This document shows positions 34,304 to 43,602 of a stretch of 64,000 nt of DNA, in pieces. The notes beneath the pieces were generated by a model. The model made no database searches and had not been told where the DNA came from. It saw nothing but the letters and a program-made list of their open reading frames with translations. Each line of letters starts with the position of its first letter. Position 1 is the first letter of the stretch. Origin of the DNA: an uncultured Gluconobacter sp. (lineage in GTDB: Bacteria > Pseudomonadota > Alphaproteobacteria > Acetobacterales > Acetobacteraceae); contig CALFLO010000077.1 in assembly GCA_937880175.1 (NCBI GenBank), positions 67,794-131,793 on the forward strand, given 5' to 3'. The position numbers and the translations under genes were made by a program.

Positions 34304-35469
34304 GCCGGTTTGTGCGTTTTCTGCTCGCTGGGGCGGCGGTGTGTGTCCTTGGTACTGTTTCGGCGCGGGCTGCGGACGGACCGGGCTGGATGCAGACGCT
34401 GAAACTCGGGGCTGAAGCGCGGGCGGGGGAGCATCTCCAGACTGCGCTCGTGAGGCAAGGGGCGTTGCATGACACGGTGTCGGCGCTAGCACGGGTCAGC
34501 GCGGACCTGTCGCGGGCGGTTGTGATCCGCACGAGCGGGGACGGCAAGGTCACGGCGGTGCGGGTGACGCCCGGCCAGAGCGTGGTGCCCGGACAGGCGC
34601 TCATTGATTACACGGATCATTCGCTGCATGTGCTGCATCTTCAGATGGAGCAGGATCAGGCGGCGCTGGCCTCTGCGAAGGCGACGCTCGGGGAGGCCGA
34701 ACTGGCGTATCGGCGCGGGCAGTCTCTCGTGGGCAGTACGGTGTCCGTTGGCGAAGTGCGGCGGCGTCAGGCGGCGGTGCAGCAGGCGCGCAGCATGGTC
34801 GTGGCGCGGCAGGCGGATATCGGTCTGATCGAGCATCGTCTGACGGAAGAGTTTACCTCCGTGACGGAAAAGATCGTGCAGGATGAAGCATCCACGCTGA
34901 TTTCGCCGGTGCGGGGTGTCGTACAGTCCATTCAGACCTCCGTCGCCTCGGACGTGACACCGGGGCAGCCTGTGGCCACGGTTGTGGATCTGTCGGGTGT
35001 GTGGATCGTCGCGGATCTGCGGCCGGATGAAGTGTCGCGGCTGGTGCCCGGGGGTGTTGTGACGGTCCGGCCGTCCGGCAATGCAAGGGCCGAGCCGTTC
35101 CGGACGGCCATCACGACAATCGACGGCGTGGCCGATACGGTGACGGGGCTGGTGAAGGTCGTCTGTGTCGTGGATCGGCCGGTGGCGTTTCTGCGACCCG
35201 GGATCATGCTGGATGCGGCGCTTGAAACCAGCGAGGCCGTGGACGGCATGATCGTGCCATCGAACGCGGTGCAGACGATCGAGGGGCATGACCTTGTTTA
35301 TGTGCAGACGGCCGAGGGCCAGTATGCCCCGCGGGAAGTGCGCGTGCGGCTGGCGACGGATGAGAGTGCTGTCGTTCAGGGGAATCTGAAGGCGGGGGAT
35401 GCTGTGGTGACGGAAGGGAGTTTTGCCCTGAAGTCTATGTCGCTCGTCAGCGGGCTGGATACGGACTGA
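34300..35469 (+). CDS. RND periplasmic adaptor (membrane fusion protein)
   Basis: A 389-residue adaptor of the CzcB/CusB type linking the inner-membrane pump to the outer-membrane channel. The signal peptide ends near SARAADG, followed by the biotinyl-lipoyl halves (VIRTSGDGKVTAVRVTPGQS and SPVRGVVQSIQTSVAS) flanking an alpha-helical hairpin, then beta-barrel domains. No His/Met-rich metal-binding N-terminal stretch is present. It overlaps the upstream gene by 4 bp. Confidence 0.88.
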   Translation: MSRFVRFLLAGAAVCVLGTVSARAADGPGWMQTLKLGAEARAGEHLQTALVRQGALHDTVSALARVSADLSRAVVIRTSGDGKVTAVRVTPGQSVVPGQALIDYTDHSLHVLHLQMEQDQAALASAKATLGEAELAYRRGQSLVGSTVSVGEVRRRQAAVQQARSMVVARQADIGLIEHRLTEEFTSVTEKIVQDEASTLISPVRGVVQSIQTSVASDVTPGQPVATVVDLSGVWIVADLRPDEVSRLVPGGVVTVRPSGNARAEPFRTAITTIDGVADTVTGLVKVVCVVDRPVAFLRPGIMLDAALETSEAVDGMIVPSNAVQTIEGHDLVYVQTAEGQYAPREVRVRLATDESAVVQGNLKAGDAVVTEGSFALKSMSLVSGLDTD

Positions 35470-35478
35470 CCGGGTCTC

Positions 35479-38400
35479 ATGCTGCATTTTTTCCAGTCAA
35501 ACCGTTTTGTCCTGCTGGGCCTGCTCGTCGCGCTGATGATCGGCGGGGTGATGACCGTGCCGGGTCTTCCGGTCGAGCCGGTGCCGGATATTTCACCTAA
35601 ACAGGTCATGGTCTCGGTCACAGCCCCCGGACTGGCAACGGAAGAGGTCGAGAAGCTCATCACTTTCCCGGTTGAGGCCAGTCTGACGGGAATTCCCGGC
35701 GTGACGGATCTGCGCTCCGTGTCGCGGACGGGGGTGTCGGCGGTCTATCTCCAGTTCGATGACGCGACGGATATCGATCTGGACCGGACGCGGGTTTCAG
35801 AGCGGCTGCAGGCGGCGCGGGACAGCATCACCCTGCCGGGTGTGAGCGTCGCGATGGGGCCGCTCGCGACGGGCATGGGCGAGATCATGCAGCTTCAGAT
35901 CCGGGGCGGTGGTCTGTCGCTGATGGAGCTGAACCGCCTCATGACCTGGACGGTCGTGCCGCAGCTTCGGCTGGTGCCGGGCGTGGTGGACGTCAACGTC
36001 AATGGCGGGTCGGTCGAGACGTATCAGGTGGCGGTTGATCCGGCGCGGATGCGGGCATTCGGCGTCTCGGTCGGCGATATCGTGCAGGCTGTTGATACGA
36101 ACAATGCGTCGTCAGGTGGCGGCTGGATCGCGCATCATGCCGAGCAGAATGTCGTTGTGGGCCGCGCGCTTGTGGGCGGTCTGGCGGATTTCGGCGCCAT
36201 TCCCGTGAAGTTCGGTACGGGCGGTCAAGTGATCCGGCTGCGGGACATGGGTGTGGTGTCCGCTGGTCCCCGTACGCGGCTTGGAGCCGTGACGCGCGAC
36301 GGGCAGGGCGAGGCGGTCATTGGCGTCGTGATGATGCAGACCGGGGCGAGCTCGAATGCGACGCTGGATGCGATCGGCCGCGTGCTGCCGACAATCCGGC
36401 AGTCCCTCCCGCCGGGCGTAATGCTGGACCCGTTCTACAGCCGGGCGAGCCTGACGGGGCAGACCATCCATACGGTCAAGGAAAACCTGCTGATCGGCGC
36501 GGCGCTGGTGCTGTTCGTGCTCGTCGTCGTGCTGGGAGACTGGCGGGCGGCGCTGGTGATCGTGTCCGTCATTCCGGCGTCTCTGGTCGCCGCGATGGCC
36601 GGGATGCGGCTGTTTGGCGTGTCGGCCAATCTGCTGAGTCTGGGGGCGATCGATTTCGGGATGATCGTGGACAGTTCGCTCGTCGTGGTGGAGCACATCA
36701 TGGTCGAGCGCGGGGAGAGCAGGGGGGAACGTCCCTTCGCGGCCCTGACGGCGGAGGCCGCAAAAGCCGTGATACGGCCGGTCAGTTTCGCGATCTTCGT
36801 CATCATCATGGTCTATCTGCCGGTGCTGACGCTTCAGGGCATCGAGGGCAAGATGTTCCGGCCGATGGCGCAGACGGTCATCATGGCGCTGCTGGCCTCG
36901 CTGGCTTACTGCTTCATCTGTGTGCCGGTGCTTGCGGCGATGCTGATGCGAAAAGTCCAGCCGGATCGGGAGACCGCTTTCGTGCGGGTAGTGCGGCGGT
37001 ATTACGAACCGGCTCTGCGCTGGACGGAGCATCACAGCGGGCGGCTTCTGATCGTCACGGGTGTGGCGTTTCTGGCGGCGGTGCTGATGGGCGGACGGCT
37101 TGGCGGGGAGTTCGTGCCGCAGCTTGAGGAAGGCTCGCTGGTCCTGACCTCGACGCGCCTGCCGGGGGCATCGCTCGATACGGTGCTGGACGGGGTGACA
37201 GCGGAAGAGAAAATCCTGCGCTCTTTTCCCGAAGTAAAAACGGTCGTGAGCAGCACGGGTACGGCGGCGATCCCGACCGATCCGATGGGCACGAACGAGA
37301 CCGATACGTTCATTTTCCTCCGCCCGCGTGAGGACTGGAAAACAGCCTCCACGCAGGCGGAACTGGTCACGAAAATCAATGACGTCTTGCAGAAAACACG
37401 CCCGGATGCGGCGTATTCGTGGTCGCAGCCGATCCAGATGCGAATGGACGATCTGCTCGCCGGAGTACGGACGCAGCTTGCGATTTCGATCTATGGCGAT
37501 GACCTGTCGGAACTGAACCGGATTGCCGGGCAGGTGGTCGAGACATTGCGGAGCGTGCAGGGCGCGGCGGATGTGGCGTTGCAGGGGAGTGGCACGGTGC
37601 CGTTCCTGCATATCGACGTGAACCGCGATGCAGCGGCGCGGCTGGGTGTGTCGGTGTCGGATATCCTGACGGTTGTGGAGGCCATTGGCGGCCATGTCGG
37701 CAAGCCGGTGACGGTGCAGGGCGCGATCATCCCGACGCAGGTGCGTCTGCGGGCGGACGCAGTCAGTTCCGTGGACAGGATCGGGCATCTGCAGGTGCGC
37801 CGGGCGGATGGGCAGGGCTGGGTTCTGCTGTCACAGGTGGCGGATATCGTGCTGTCGGATGGCGTATCGCGGATTGACCGGGACAATATCCATCGCCGGG
37901 TGATCGTGCAGGCCAATATCCGCGGGCGGGACGTGAGTTCGTTTGTGGCGGCGGCGCAGCAGGCCGTGGCGCAGAAAGTCAGGATGCCGCAGGGCTACAG
38001 GATGGTCTGGGCCGGGCAGTTCCGGAACCTGCAATCCGCGCTGCACCGTCTGTTCATTGTCGTGCCGATCGCGCTGGCGCTGATTTTCCTGCTGCTGGTG
38101 GCGGCGCTGGGATCGTTCGGCGCTGCGGCGCTGGTGTTCGCCAACCTGCCGATGGCGGCGACGGGCGGCATTTTCGCGCTTGCGATCCGGGGGCTGCCAT
38201 TCAGCATTGCGGCGGGGATCGGGTTTATCGCGCTGTTTGGCGTGGCGATCCTGAACGGCGTGGTGCTGGTCAGCCAGATCCGCGTGTTCCGTCAGGAAGG
38301 ACTTGCGGCGGCGGAGGCGGCGTTTCAGGCCGCGCGGAGCCGGTTGCGCCCGGTGCTGGCGACGGCATCCGTAGCCAGTCTGGGGTTTTTCCCGATGGCG

Positions 38401-38556
38401 TTTTCTGGCGGATCCGGCGCGGAAGTGGAGCGGCCTCTGGCATCGGTCGTGATCGGGGGGCTGATCTCTTCGACGCTGCTGACGTTGTTCGTACTGCCGA
38501 CGCTCTATGCGCGGTTCTTCGGCCGTGAAGGCCGGGAGGCTCCGGACAAGGCGTAA
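35479..38556 (+). CDS. Heavy-metal-type RND efflux pump (CzcA family)
   Basis: A 1025-residue proton-driven inner-membrane pump with two large periplasmic loops and twelve helices. Helix IV carries D392-F-G, D398 and E405 (AIDFGMIVDSSLVVVEH), the HME-RND signature for metal pumps, although the common VEN ends here as VEH. The metal substrate cannot be told from this; divalent cation pumps are the usual group. Third gene of the operon after channel and adaptor. No metal regulator is nearby; a Fur-like box precedes the operon. Confidence 0.92.
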   Translation: MLHFFQSNRFVLLGLLVALMIGGVMTVPGLPVEPVPDISPKQVMVSVTAPGLATEEVEKLITFPVEASLTGIPGVTDLRSVSRTGVSAVYLQFDDATDIDLDRTRVSERLQAARDSITLPGVSVAMGPLATGMGEIMQLQIRGGGLSLMELNRLMTWTVVPQLRLVPGVVDVNVNGGSVETYQVAVDPARMRAFGVSVGDIVQAVDTNNASSGGGWIAHHAEQNVVVGRALVGGLADFGAIPVKFGTGGQVIRLRDMGVVSAGPRTRLGAVTRDGQGEAVIGVVMMQTGASSNATLDAIGRVLPTIRQSLPPGVMLDPFYSRASLTGQTIHTVKENLLIGAALVLFVLVVVLGDWRAALVIVSVIPASLVAAMAGMRLFGVSANLLSLGAIDFGMIVDSSLVVVEHIMVERGESRGERPFAALTAEAAKAVIRPVSFAIFVIIMVYLPVLTLQGIEGKMFRPMAQTVIMALLASLAYCFICVPVLAAMLMRKVQPDRETAFVRVVRRYYEPALRWTEHHSGRLLIVTGVAFLAAVLMGGRLGGEFVPQLEEGSLVLTSTRLPGASLDTVLDGVTAEEKILRSFPEVKTVVSSTGTAAIPTDPMGTNETDTFIFLRPREDWKTASTQAELVTKINDVLQKTRPDAAYSWSQPIQMRMDDLLAGVRTQLAISIYGDDLSELNRIAGQVVETLRSVQGAADVALQGSGTVPFLHIDVNRDAAARLGVSVSDILTVVEAIGGHVGKPVTVQGAIIPTQVRLRADAVSSVDRIGHLQVRRADGQGWVLLSQVADIVLSDGVSRIDRDNIHRRVIVQANIRGRDVSSFVAAAQQAVAQKVRMPQGYRMVWAGQFRNLQSALHRLFIVVPIALALIFLLLVAALGSFGAAALVFANLPMAATGGIFALAIRGLPFSIAAGIGFIALFGVAILNGVVLVSQIRVFRQEGLAAAEAAFQAARSRLRPVLATASVASLGFFPMAFSGGSGAEVERPLASVVIGGLISSTLLTLFVLPTLYARFFGREGREAPDKA

Positions 38557-38568
38557 GCCTGGCCGGAG
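38540..38568. terminator. Hairpin at the RND/porin convergence
   Basis: CTCCGG/CCGGAG with an inner AGGC/GCCT stem spans the RND pump stop codon. It has no T run; it may be a weak terminator for both convergent genes. Confidence 0.45.
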
Positions 38569-38577
38569 CGTATGCTC

Positions 38578-40545
38578 TTACTGGAAGGGCAGGTAGCGGA
38601 AGTCGAAGAAGATCTGGCTCATGCTGGTATGCGGATCGCCGCCGATGCCGGACCAGATCTGCCGCCGCGAATAGGCGAGCTGCGTGCCCGCTTCCACGGT
38701 CCCGAACTTGCCCTTGAAGAAGCGCCACCAGCCGCCAATCGTGATTTCGGACACGCTGCGGGTATTGGCCGTGCAGGACAGGGAGGACAGTTCCTGCAAA
38801 CAGCCCGCATTGGAATATCCGGGGTTGCCGTAGCCGTAAGAGGCGCCATTGTCGTTGAAATAGGAATGGCCAACGCGCTGCGTGCCGAAATAGCCATAGA
38901 CGTCGATGCGCGGGTTGGGATGCGCGATGACGCCCGCCTGGGCCTGCACTCCAAAGAGCGGATCGGGGCTGCCATTGGCCTTGATCGTGGCATCGGGAAG
39001 CAGAACGGATCCGTAACGGTTGATGCCCCAGCCCGCGAGCCCGGCCATGCGCAGTTCCAGCTTGCCGGGAATGAGCGGCAGGATCATTGATCCGCCCGCA
39101 CCGCCGCCGATGGCGGTGTTGTTATGCCCGGTATTGCCCATCGTCACGCGGTCATGCGGGAAGTGCAGGATGCCTTCCATTTCATAGTGGCCCCATATGG
39201 GATCATAAGCGACCTTGCCGATGACATCCGGGGCGATTTCGTTGGAGAACGTCGCCGTGTCATTGGTCAGGCCTACGCCGTTCTCACCGATCGTGACGGT
39301 GGAGCCGTTGGGCATCGACACGGCCCCGTTGGCGGCGGAAAATCCGGTCGTGTCATACAGCGTGGCGGGGTTCTCGATCGAAAGGCCGGTCCACAGCCGG
39401 TGATGGAAGAAGTCCTTCACGATACGCACCTGCCACTGGCGCGACCAGGTCTGGCCCGCGAGCATGGAGGCTTCGATCGTTTCCGGAAGGCTTTCCTGTC
39501 GTGCGACGATACCCGCACGGCCCGGCGTCAGGAGGCTCCAGGCCTGACCTGCGAGAAAATGCCAGCCCGCCTTGGTGTCATCATAGGCGAGATAGGCCTG
39601 ACGCATGCGGAAGGAATAGCTGTTGCTCTCATAGGGATCGGTCGTAACGGCACCCGCGCCGAAATCTGATTCAAAAAACCCGGAAATCGTGGATTCAGAA
39701 TCGATATTGCCGCGCGCCAGCAGGGACAGGCGGCTATAGCGCGCGCCCCCGTCGAAATTGTTGGTGTGATAGCGCGGCTGGTTCGGATACGGCATGTCCT
39801 GCCAGTAATTGAACGTACCAGACGCAACATGGCGGTTTTCAAGCACCGCAGCCGTATCGACAAAGCCACCAAGCATGAGCGTTACGGGACCGAGATGGAA
39901 AACGCCATGATCACCAATGGCACCTGCGGACTGCGCGCCAAGTGTTTCACGCGGATGCGGGCCGACGCCGTTCTCGGCAAAATGCACAAGGACGTCCTCG
40001 GCGCGATGGCCGACCACATCGAGTTCCGATCCCTTGTCATTATCAATCAGCCCGCGCCCGGTTGGTGACAGGGAAACCCTGTCCCGCCGCGCGAGGGCTC
40101 CGCGTGGCAGATCCTGTCCGGATGCGGCGGTCATCTCACCCGCCGGGATCGGCGCGGGAGCGGGGGCTGCATAGGGTTCGGTTGTTTTGTTCCCGTGACG
40201 ACGGACGGAAGCGGTGGTGATCCGGCCGGAGCGGTCAGCCTGTGATGATGCGACAGGCTGGGCATGGTTTTCAGCCGAACGGGCGATGGATCCGCCGGGG
40301 GAATGGTGTTTCGCGATTTCCTGCTTCAGAACGGCCATATCGTGATTGATGGCGCGCTGTTCTTCCTGCACATGGGCCTGCGCCGCCTGAAGACGGCTCA
40401 TTTCCTGTTCCATTCTCGAAACGATATCATCGTCCGCCCGGGCTTTCGTCCCCAGCAGAAGAGCGCCCAGCGTTGTTCCGAGAAACAGATATCCGCGTCC
40501 CGAGTACCGCAGGGACCGCAATGTGCGGAAGGTGAGCAGAGACAA
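38578..40545 (-). CDS. Outer-membrane porin-like beta-barrel with N-terminal coiled coil
   Basis: A long outer-membrane protein of about 655 residues. The hydrophobic export segment is GYLFLGTTLGALLLGTKARA, followed by a coiled coil (ARADDDIVSRMEQEMSRLQAAQ, about 45-85), a Pro/Ala-rich linker and an amphipathic-strand barrel rich in Gly, Tyr and Trp, ending in FRYLPFQ. It resembles porins seen in acetic acid bacteria. No ATG fits; TTG at 40545 follows GGGGGGAT and is preferred over TTG at 40563, which lacks a ribosome site. Substrate unknown. Confidence 0.8.
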   Translation of the reverse strand: MSLLTFRTLRSLRYSGRGYLFLGTTLGALLLGTKARADDDIVSRMEQEMSRLQAAQAHVQEEQRAINHDMAVLKQEIAKHHSPGGSIARSAENHAQPVASSQADRSGRITTASVRRHGNKTTEPYAAPAPAPIPAGEMTAASGQDLPRGALARRDRVSLSPTGRGLIDNDKGSELDVVGHRAEDVLVHFAENGVGPHPRETLGAQSAGAIGDHGVFHLGPVTLMLGGFVDTAAVLENRHVASGTFNYWQDMPYPNQPRYHTNNFDGGARYSRLSLLARGNIDSESTISGFFESDFGAGAVTTDPYESNSYSFRMRQAYLAYDDTKAGWHFLAGQAWSLLTPGRAGIVARQESLPETIEASMLAGQTWSRQWQVRIVKDFFHHRLWTGLSIENPATLYDTTGFSAANGAVSMPNGSTVTIGENGVGLTNDTATFSNEIAPDVIGKVAYDPIWGHYEMEGILHFPHDRVTMGNTGHNNTAIGGGAGGSMILPLIPGKLELRMAGLAGWGINRYGSVLLPDATIKANGSPDPLFGVQAQAGVIAHPNPRIDVYGYFGTQRVGHSYFNDNGASYGYGNPGYSNAGCLQELSSLSCTANTRSVSEITIGGWWRFFKGKFGTVEAGTQLAYSRRQIWSGIGGDPHTSMSQIFFDFRYLPFQ

Positions 40546-41071
40546 GTAATCCCCCCATGTCAAAAGATGTCCCGAACATGTGCATGAAGTGGGCCGAGAT
40601 AGCTTTTAAAAAGATTTTCAGGTCTGCCCGGCGCCGACGAAGGGCGCGGGACAGCCGCGCGCGCGTGCAATAGTTCTGTATGAATTTCAGTCTGGTAACG
40701 GAATTGTGAAAGGATTTTTACAGGAGTCGCGTGTTTCCTGACCCCGGACAGGCTCAGCAGAAGCCGAATGGAAAATATCACTCCGGCGAGTATATTTCAG
40801 TCACACTTCGGATTGATGATATTTCTGTATTTGTGACTTCTGATGTCGCCCGTGTGGGTTTCAGGTCTATTTTAAAGGTACTTTTTCTTTTATTTTCGGG
40901 ACGACGATCTTTGCTCTGTAAGAAAAAGTATCAGAGCCTGCCGTTGATCCTGATGCCGGGCAGAATTGTTCTGGAGTGCATGCGTTCCACCTTCACCGCA
41001 CAGTGTCGCTCAGGCATGCTGTGACAGTGGGCGGAACGGCCCGGTCGGTCTTTTTGAAATGGAATGCGGTG
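40546..41071. other. 526-bp intergenic region, one inverted repeat, no gene
   Basis: The region between the porin and the amidase gene is AT-rich, with short open frames that do not look protein-coding. It contains a perfect 11-bp inverted repeat, TACTTTTTCTT at 40879-40889 and AAGAAAAAGTA at 40920-40930, 30 nt apart, which could be a hairpin or regulator site. It presumably holds both promoters. Confidence 0.5.
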
Positions 41072-41866
41072 ATGAAAGTTGCTCTGGGACAGTTTGCTGT
41101 TGCGCCGGACTGGGAAGCCAACCAGCGGCAATGTCTGGATCTGATCACACAGGCGCGGGACGGCGGAGCAGAGCTTCTGGTCCTGCCCGAAGGAATCCTG
41201 GCGCAGGATATCAACAATCCCGAGCTTCTGCCGAAGACGGCGCAGCCGCTGGACGGACCGTTCATGGAAGGGCTGCGCAAGGCCAGTCAGGGCATCGCTG
41301 TCGTGGGGTGTGTGAATGTGCCTGACGGGAATGGACGCTTTTACAACACGCAGTTCGTGCTGCGCGACGGGGCGTTCATTGCAACATACCGCAAGCTGCA
41401 TCTGTATGACGCATTCAGCATGAAGGAATCCCAGCGCACCTCGCCGGGGCTGGAGCTGCCGCCCGTGGTGCAGATCGGGGATATGAAGGTGGGTCTGATG
41501 ACCTGCTATGACGTGCGTTTTCCGGAACTGGCGCGTCATCTGGCGCTGGCGGGCGCCGAGGTTTTGCTTTTGCCTGCGGCCTGGGTGCGGGGTCCGGGCA
41601 AGGAGCGTCACTGGGAAATCATGTCCGTGGCGCGCGCTCTGGAAAACACCTGCTATGTCGTGGCTGTCGGGGAATGTGGCGCGCGCAATGCAGGGTTCAG
41701 CATGGTCGTTGATCCTCTGGGTGTCGTGACGCTGGCGCTGGGCGAGGCCCCTGCTCTGGGCTTTGCGACGCTGGACCGGGAGCGGGTCGCGCATGCGCGA
41801 CGGGTGCTGCCGGTGCTGGAAAACCGGCGCTTTGAGGCCCCTGTTCTGGCGGATCTGCAAGGCTGA
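41072..41866 (+). CDS. Carbon-nitrogen hydrolase (nitrilase superfamily amidase)
   Basis: A 264-residue cytoplasmic amidase. The family triad is visible: E40 (LPEG), K108 (YRKLHLYD) and C145 (MTCYDVRFPE). The CYDxRFPE form points to the Nit1/deaminated-glutathione-amidase or aliphatic omega-amidase branch rather than true nitrilases. ATG 41072 was chosen; the upstream frame (to 40976) does not resemble the family. It is followed by an unrelated small gene 78 bp later. Confidence 0.85.
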   Translation: MKVALGQFAVAPDWEANQRQCLDLITQARDGGAELLVLPEGILAQDINNPELLPKTAQPLDGPFMEGLRKASQGIAVVGCVNVPDGNGRFYNTQFVLRDGAFIATYRKLHLYDAFSMKESQRTSPGLELPPVVQIGDMKVGLMTCYDVRFPELARHLALAGAEVLLLPAAWVRGPGKERHWEIMSVARALENTCYVVAVGECGARNAGFSMVVDPLGVVTLALGEAPALGFATLDRERVAHARRVLPVLENRRFEAPVLADLQG

Positions 41867-41944
41867 AATCTGGCTGCGCGAGAGGTCTATCTTCTGCAAA
41901 CGGGTATGTTACAGTGAGTTTCTGTTAAACAGTCTTGCAGACGA

Positions 41945-42292
41945 ATGATGAAGAACCGTATCGCGTGGGGTGTGGGGGCCGGTGCTCTCGTTATGGGGCT
42001 TGGTGTGATCGGTCTGAGCCTGCGGAATCCGCAGGCGATGCAGGCGCAGGCGGGCCGTCCAGACCCGTGCGCTTCTGCGACCGCGCAGGCCCAGCGTCCC
42101 CAGAACTGTTCGGATTCCGAACGTTCCTCGGGCGCCGTATATGTCCCCAGATCGTCCAAAAAACCTGACGATGATGGCCGCGGCGGCCGTTCTGGCCCCG
42201 GAGACGGCGGTTCGGGAGAAAGCAGGGAAAGTTCGGCGGGCCATGCAGGGTACGGCGAAAGCGCGGGCGGCCCTGCGGGCGGGGGCGAATAG
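41945..42292 (+). CDS. Small exported protein, disordered tail, paired with ATP-grasp gene
   Basis: A 115-residue protein with an N-terminal hydrophobic segment (NRIAWGVGAGALVMGLGVIGL) and a low-complexity Ser/Gly/Pro tail, including two Cys (PDPCASA and QNCSDSE). Only 9 bp separate it from the glutathionylspermidine-synthase-like gene, an arrangement resembling the ygiB-ygiC pairing in Enterobacteria. Homology to YgiB is not evident; function unknown. Confidence 0.6.
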   Translation: MMKNRIAWGVGAGALVMGLGVIGLSLRNPQAMQAQAGRPDPCASATAQAQRPQNCSDSERSSGAVYVPRSSKKPDDDGRGGRSGPGDGGSGESRESSAGHAGYGESAGGPAGGGE

Positions 42293-42301
42293 TTTTCGCC
42301 C

Positions 42302-43495
42302 ATGGCTCAGCTCCGCCGCCTGACGTCTCCCGCAAGACCGGACTGGACGGCTGAGGCGGACCGGCTCGGCTATCATTATTATCGCAACGCCGATGGCAGC
42401 TTCGCCTGGCGCGAGGATGTGCGTTACGAGTTCGACGCAGCGGCTCTCGCGCTCATCCAAACCGTTTCCGAAACATTGCACCAGCTCTGCCTGTCCGTCG
42501 TGGATGACGCCGTCAGACGGCCGGGCGGACTGGATGCGTTTCATATTCCGGCCGCCATGCAGGATGTGGTCCGGCAGTCCTGGGCGCGGCGTGATCCGTT
42601 CCTGATCGGGCGGTTCGATCTCGCCTGGCGCGACGGTCAGCCTCGGCTGATCGAATATAACGCCGATACGCCTGCGACGCTGCCTGAAAGCACGCGGATG
42701 CAAACTTCATGGCATCGACAAAGGGGACAGAACCACACCCATGCGCCACTGGACGCGCAGGCGCTTGTGGACCGGCTGACGAAACTGCGAATTGAGGGGC
42801 GGATCGACCCCACCCTCCACATCGTGCCCTATCCGGACAATCTCGAAGACACGACCCATGCTGTCTATTACCGGCAATGGGCCGGGCAGGCGGGGCTTGA
42901 AGCGATCCACTGTGAATTGCGGGATCTGGAAGTCACGCATGGTGGCCAGCTTCTGCATCGCGGGCGCATCGTGCGGAGCATGATCCGCATGTATCCGTGG
43001 GAGCTCATGTTTCGCGATTCCGGCGCGCGGCATCTTCAACATTGCGGCTGCACGTTCCTGAACCCGCCCTGGACGGCACTTTTATCGAACAAGGCGCTGC
43101 TACCCGCTTTGTGGAAGCGATATCCGGGGCATCCCAATCTGCTTGCCGCGGGTTATTCCGTGCAGGACGTGACGGGCAGCCGCTCCTTTCCCCGCGCCTA
43201 TGTGGAAAAGCCGATCCATGCCCGTGGCGGCGAGAATGTGCGCATCATGCGCAACGGTCGTGCCCTTTGCGCCGAGGATGGAACCTATGGCGCGTACCCG
43301 AAAATCTATCAGGAATTCGCCGATCACCGCATCGACGGCGTGACGGCATCGGTTGGAGCATGGATTGTCGGGGGCAGCTTTGCCGGTCTGACCATGCGGG
43401 AGAGCCATGACCCGATCGTCCGCCATACCTCGCCGATCGTACCGCATCTGGTGCGCAGGCCGGGGCTTCTGCGCAGGATGCTGCGGTCTGGGTAA
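42302..43495 (+). CDS. Glutathionylspermidine synthase-like ATP-grasp protein (YgiC-like)
   Basis: A 397-residue cytoplasmic protein of the GspS C-terminal-like ATP-grasp family (YgiC/YjfC). Recognisable pieces are the opening DRLGYHYY, RFDLAWRDGQPRLIEYNADTPATLPE, the IRMYPWELM segment and EKPIHARGGENV, which together form the ATP-grasp site. True glutathionylspermidine synthases also have an amidase domain, which is missing here, so a peptide-amine ligase of unknown substrate is likely. It probably shares a transcript with the preceding small gene. Confidence 0.85.
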   Translation: MAQLRRLTSPARPDWTAEADRLGYHYYRNADGSFAWREDVRYEFDAAALALIQTVSETLHQLCLSVVDDAVRRPGGLDAFHIPAAMQDVVRQSWARRDPFLIGRFDLAWRDGQPRLIEYNADTPATLPESTRMQTSWHRQRGQNHTHAPLDAQALVDRLTKLRIEGRIDPTLHIVPYPDNLEDTTHAVYYRQWAGQAGLEAIHCELRDLEVTHGGQLLHRGRIVRSMIRMYPWELMFRDSGARHLQHCGCTFLNPPWTALLSNKALLPALWKRYPGHPNLLAAGYSVQDVTGSRSFPRAYVEKPIHARGGENVRIMRNGRALCAEDGTYGAYPKIYQEFADHRIDGVTASVGAWIVGGSFAGLTMRESHDPIVRHTSPIVPHLVRRPGLLRRMLRSG

Positions 43496-43602
43496 GCAAT
43501 CGCAGGGCGTGTCTGAAAATTTCACATAACAACGCCCCGGTTTCGCCACATGAGAGGATCAGCGTCCTGTAGGGTGCGAATTTCCGTCATCGTGGGGATG
43601 CC

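Noticed and set aside
36112..37788. 558-codon minus-strand frame inside the RND pump
   Set aside because: Antisense to an intact RND pump; rich in His, Arg and Gln with no domain.
40879..40930. Terminal inverted repeats of an insertion sequence
   Set aside because: Only 30 nt separate the arms and no transposase or target duplication is present.
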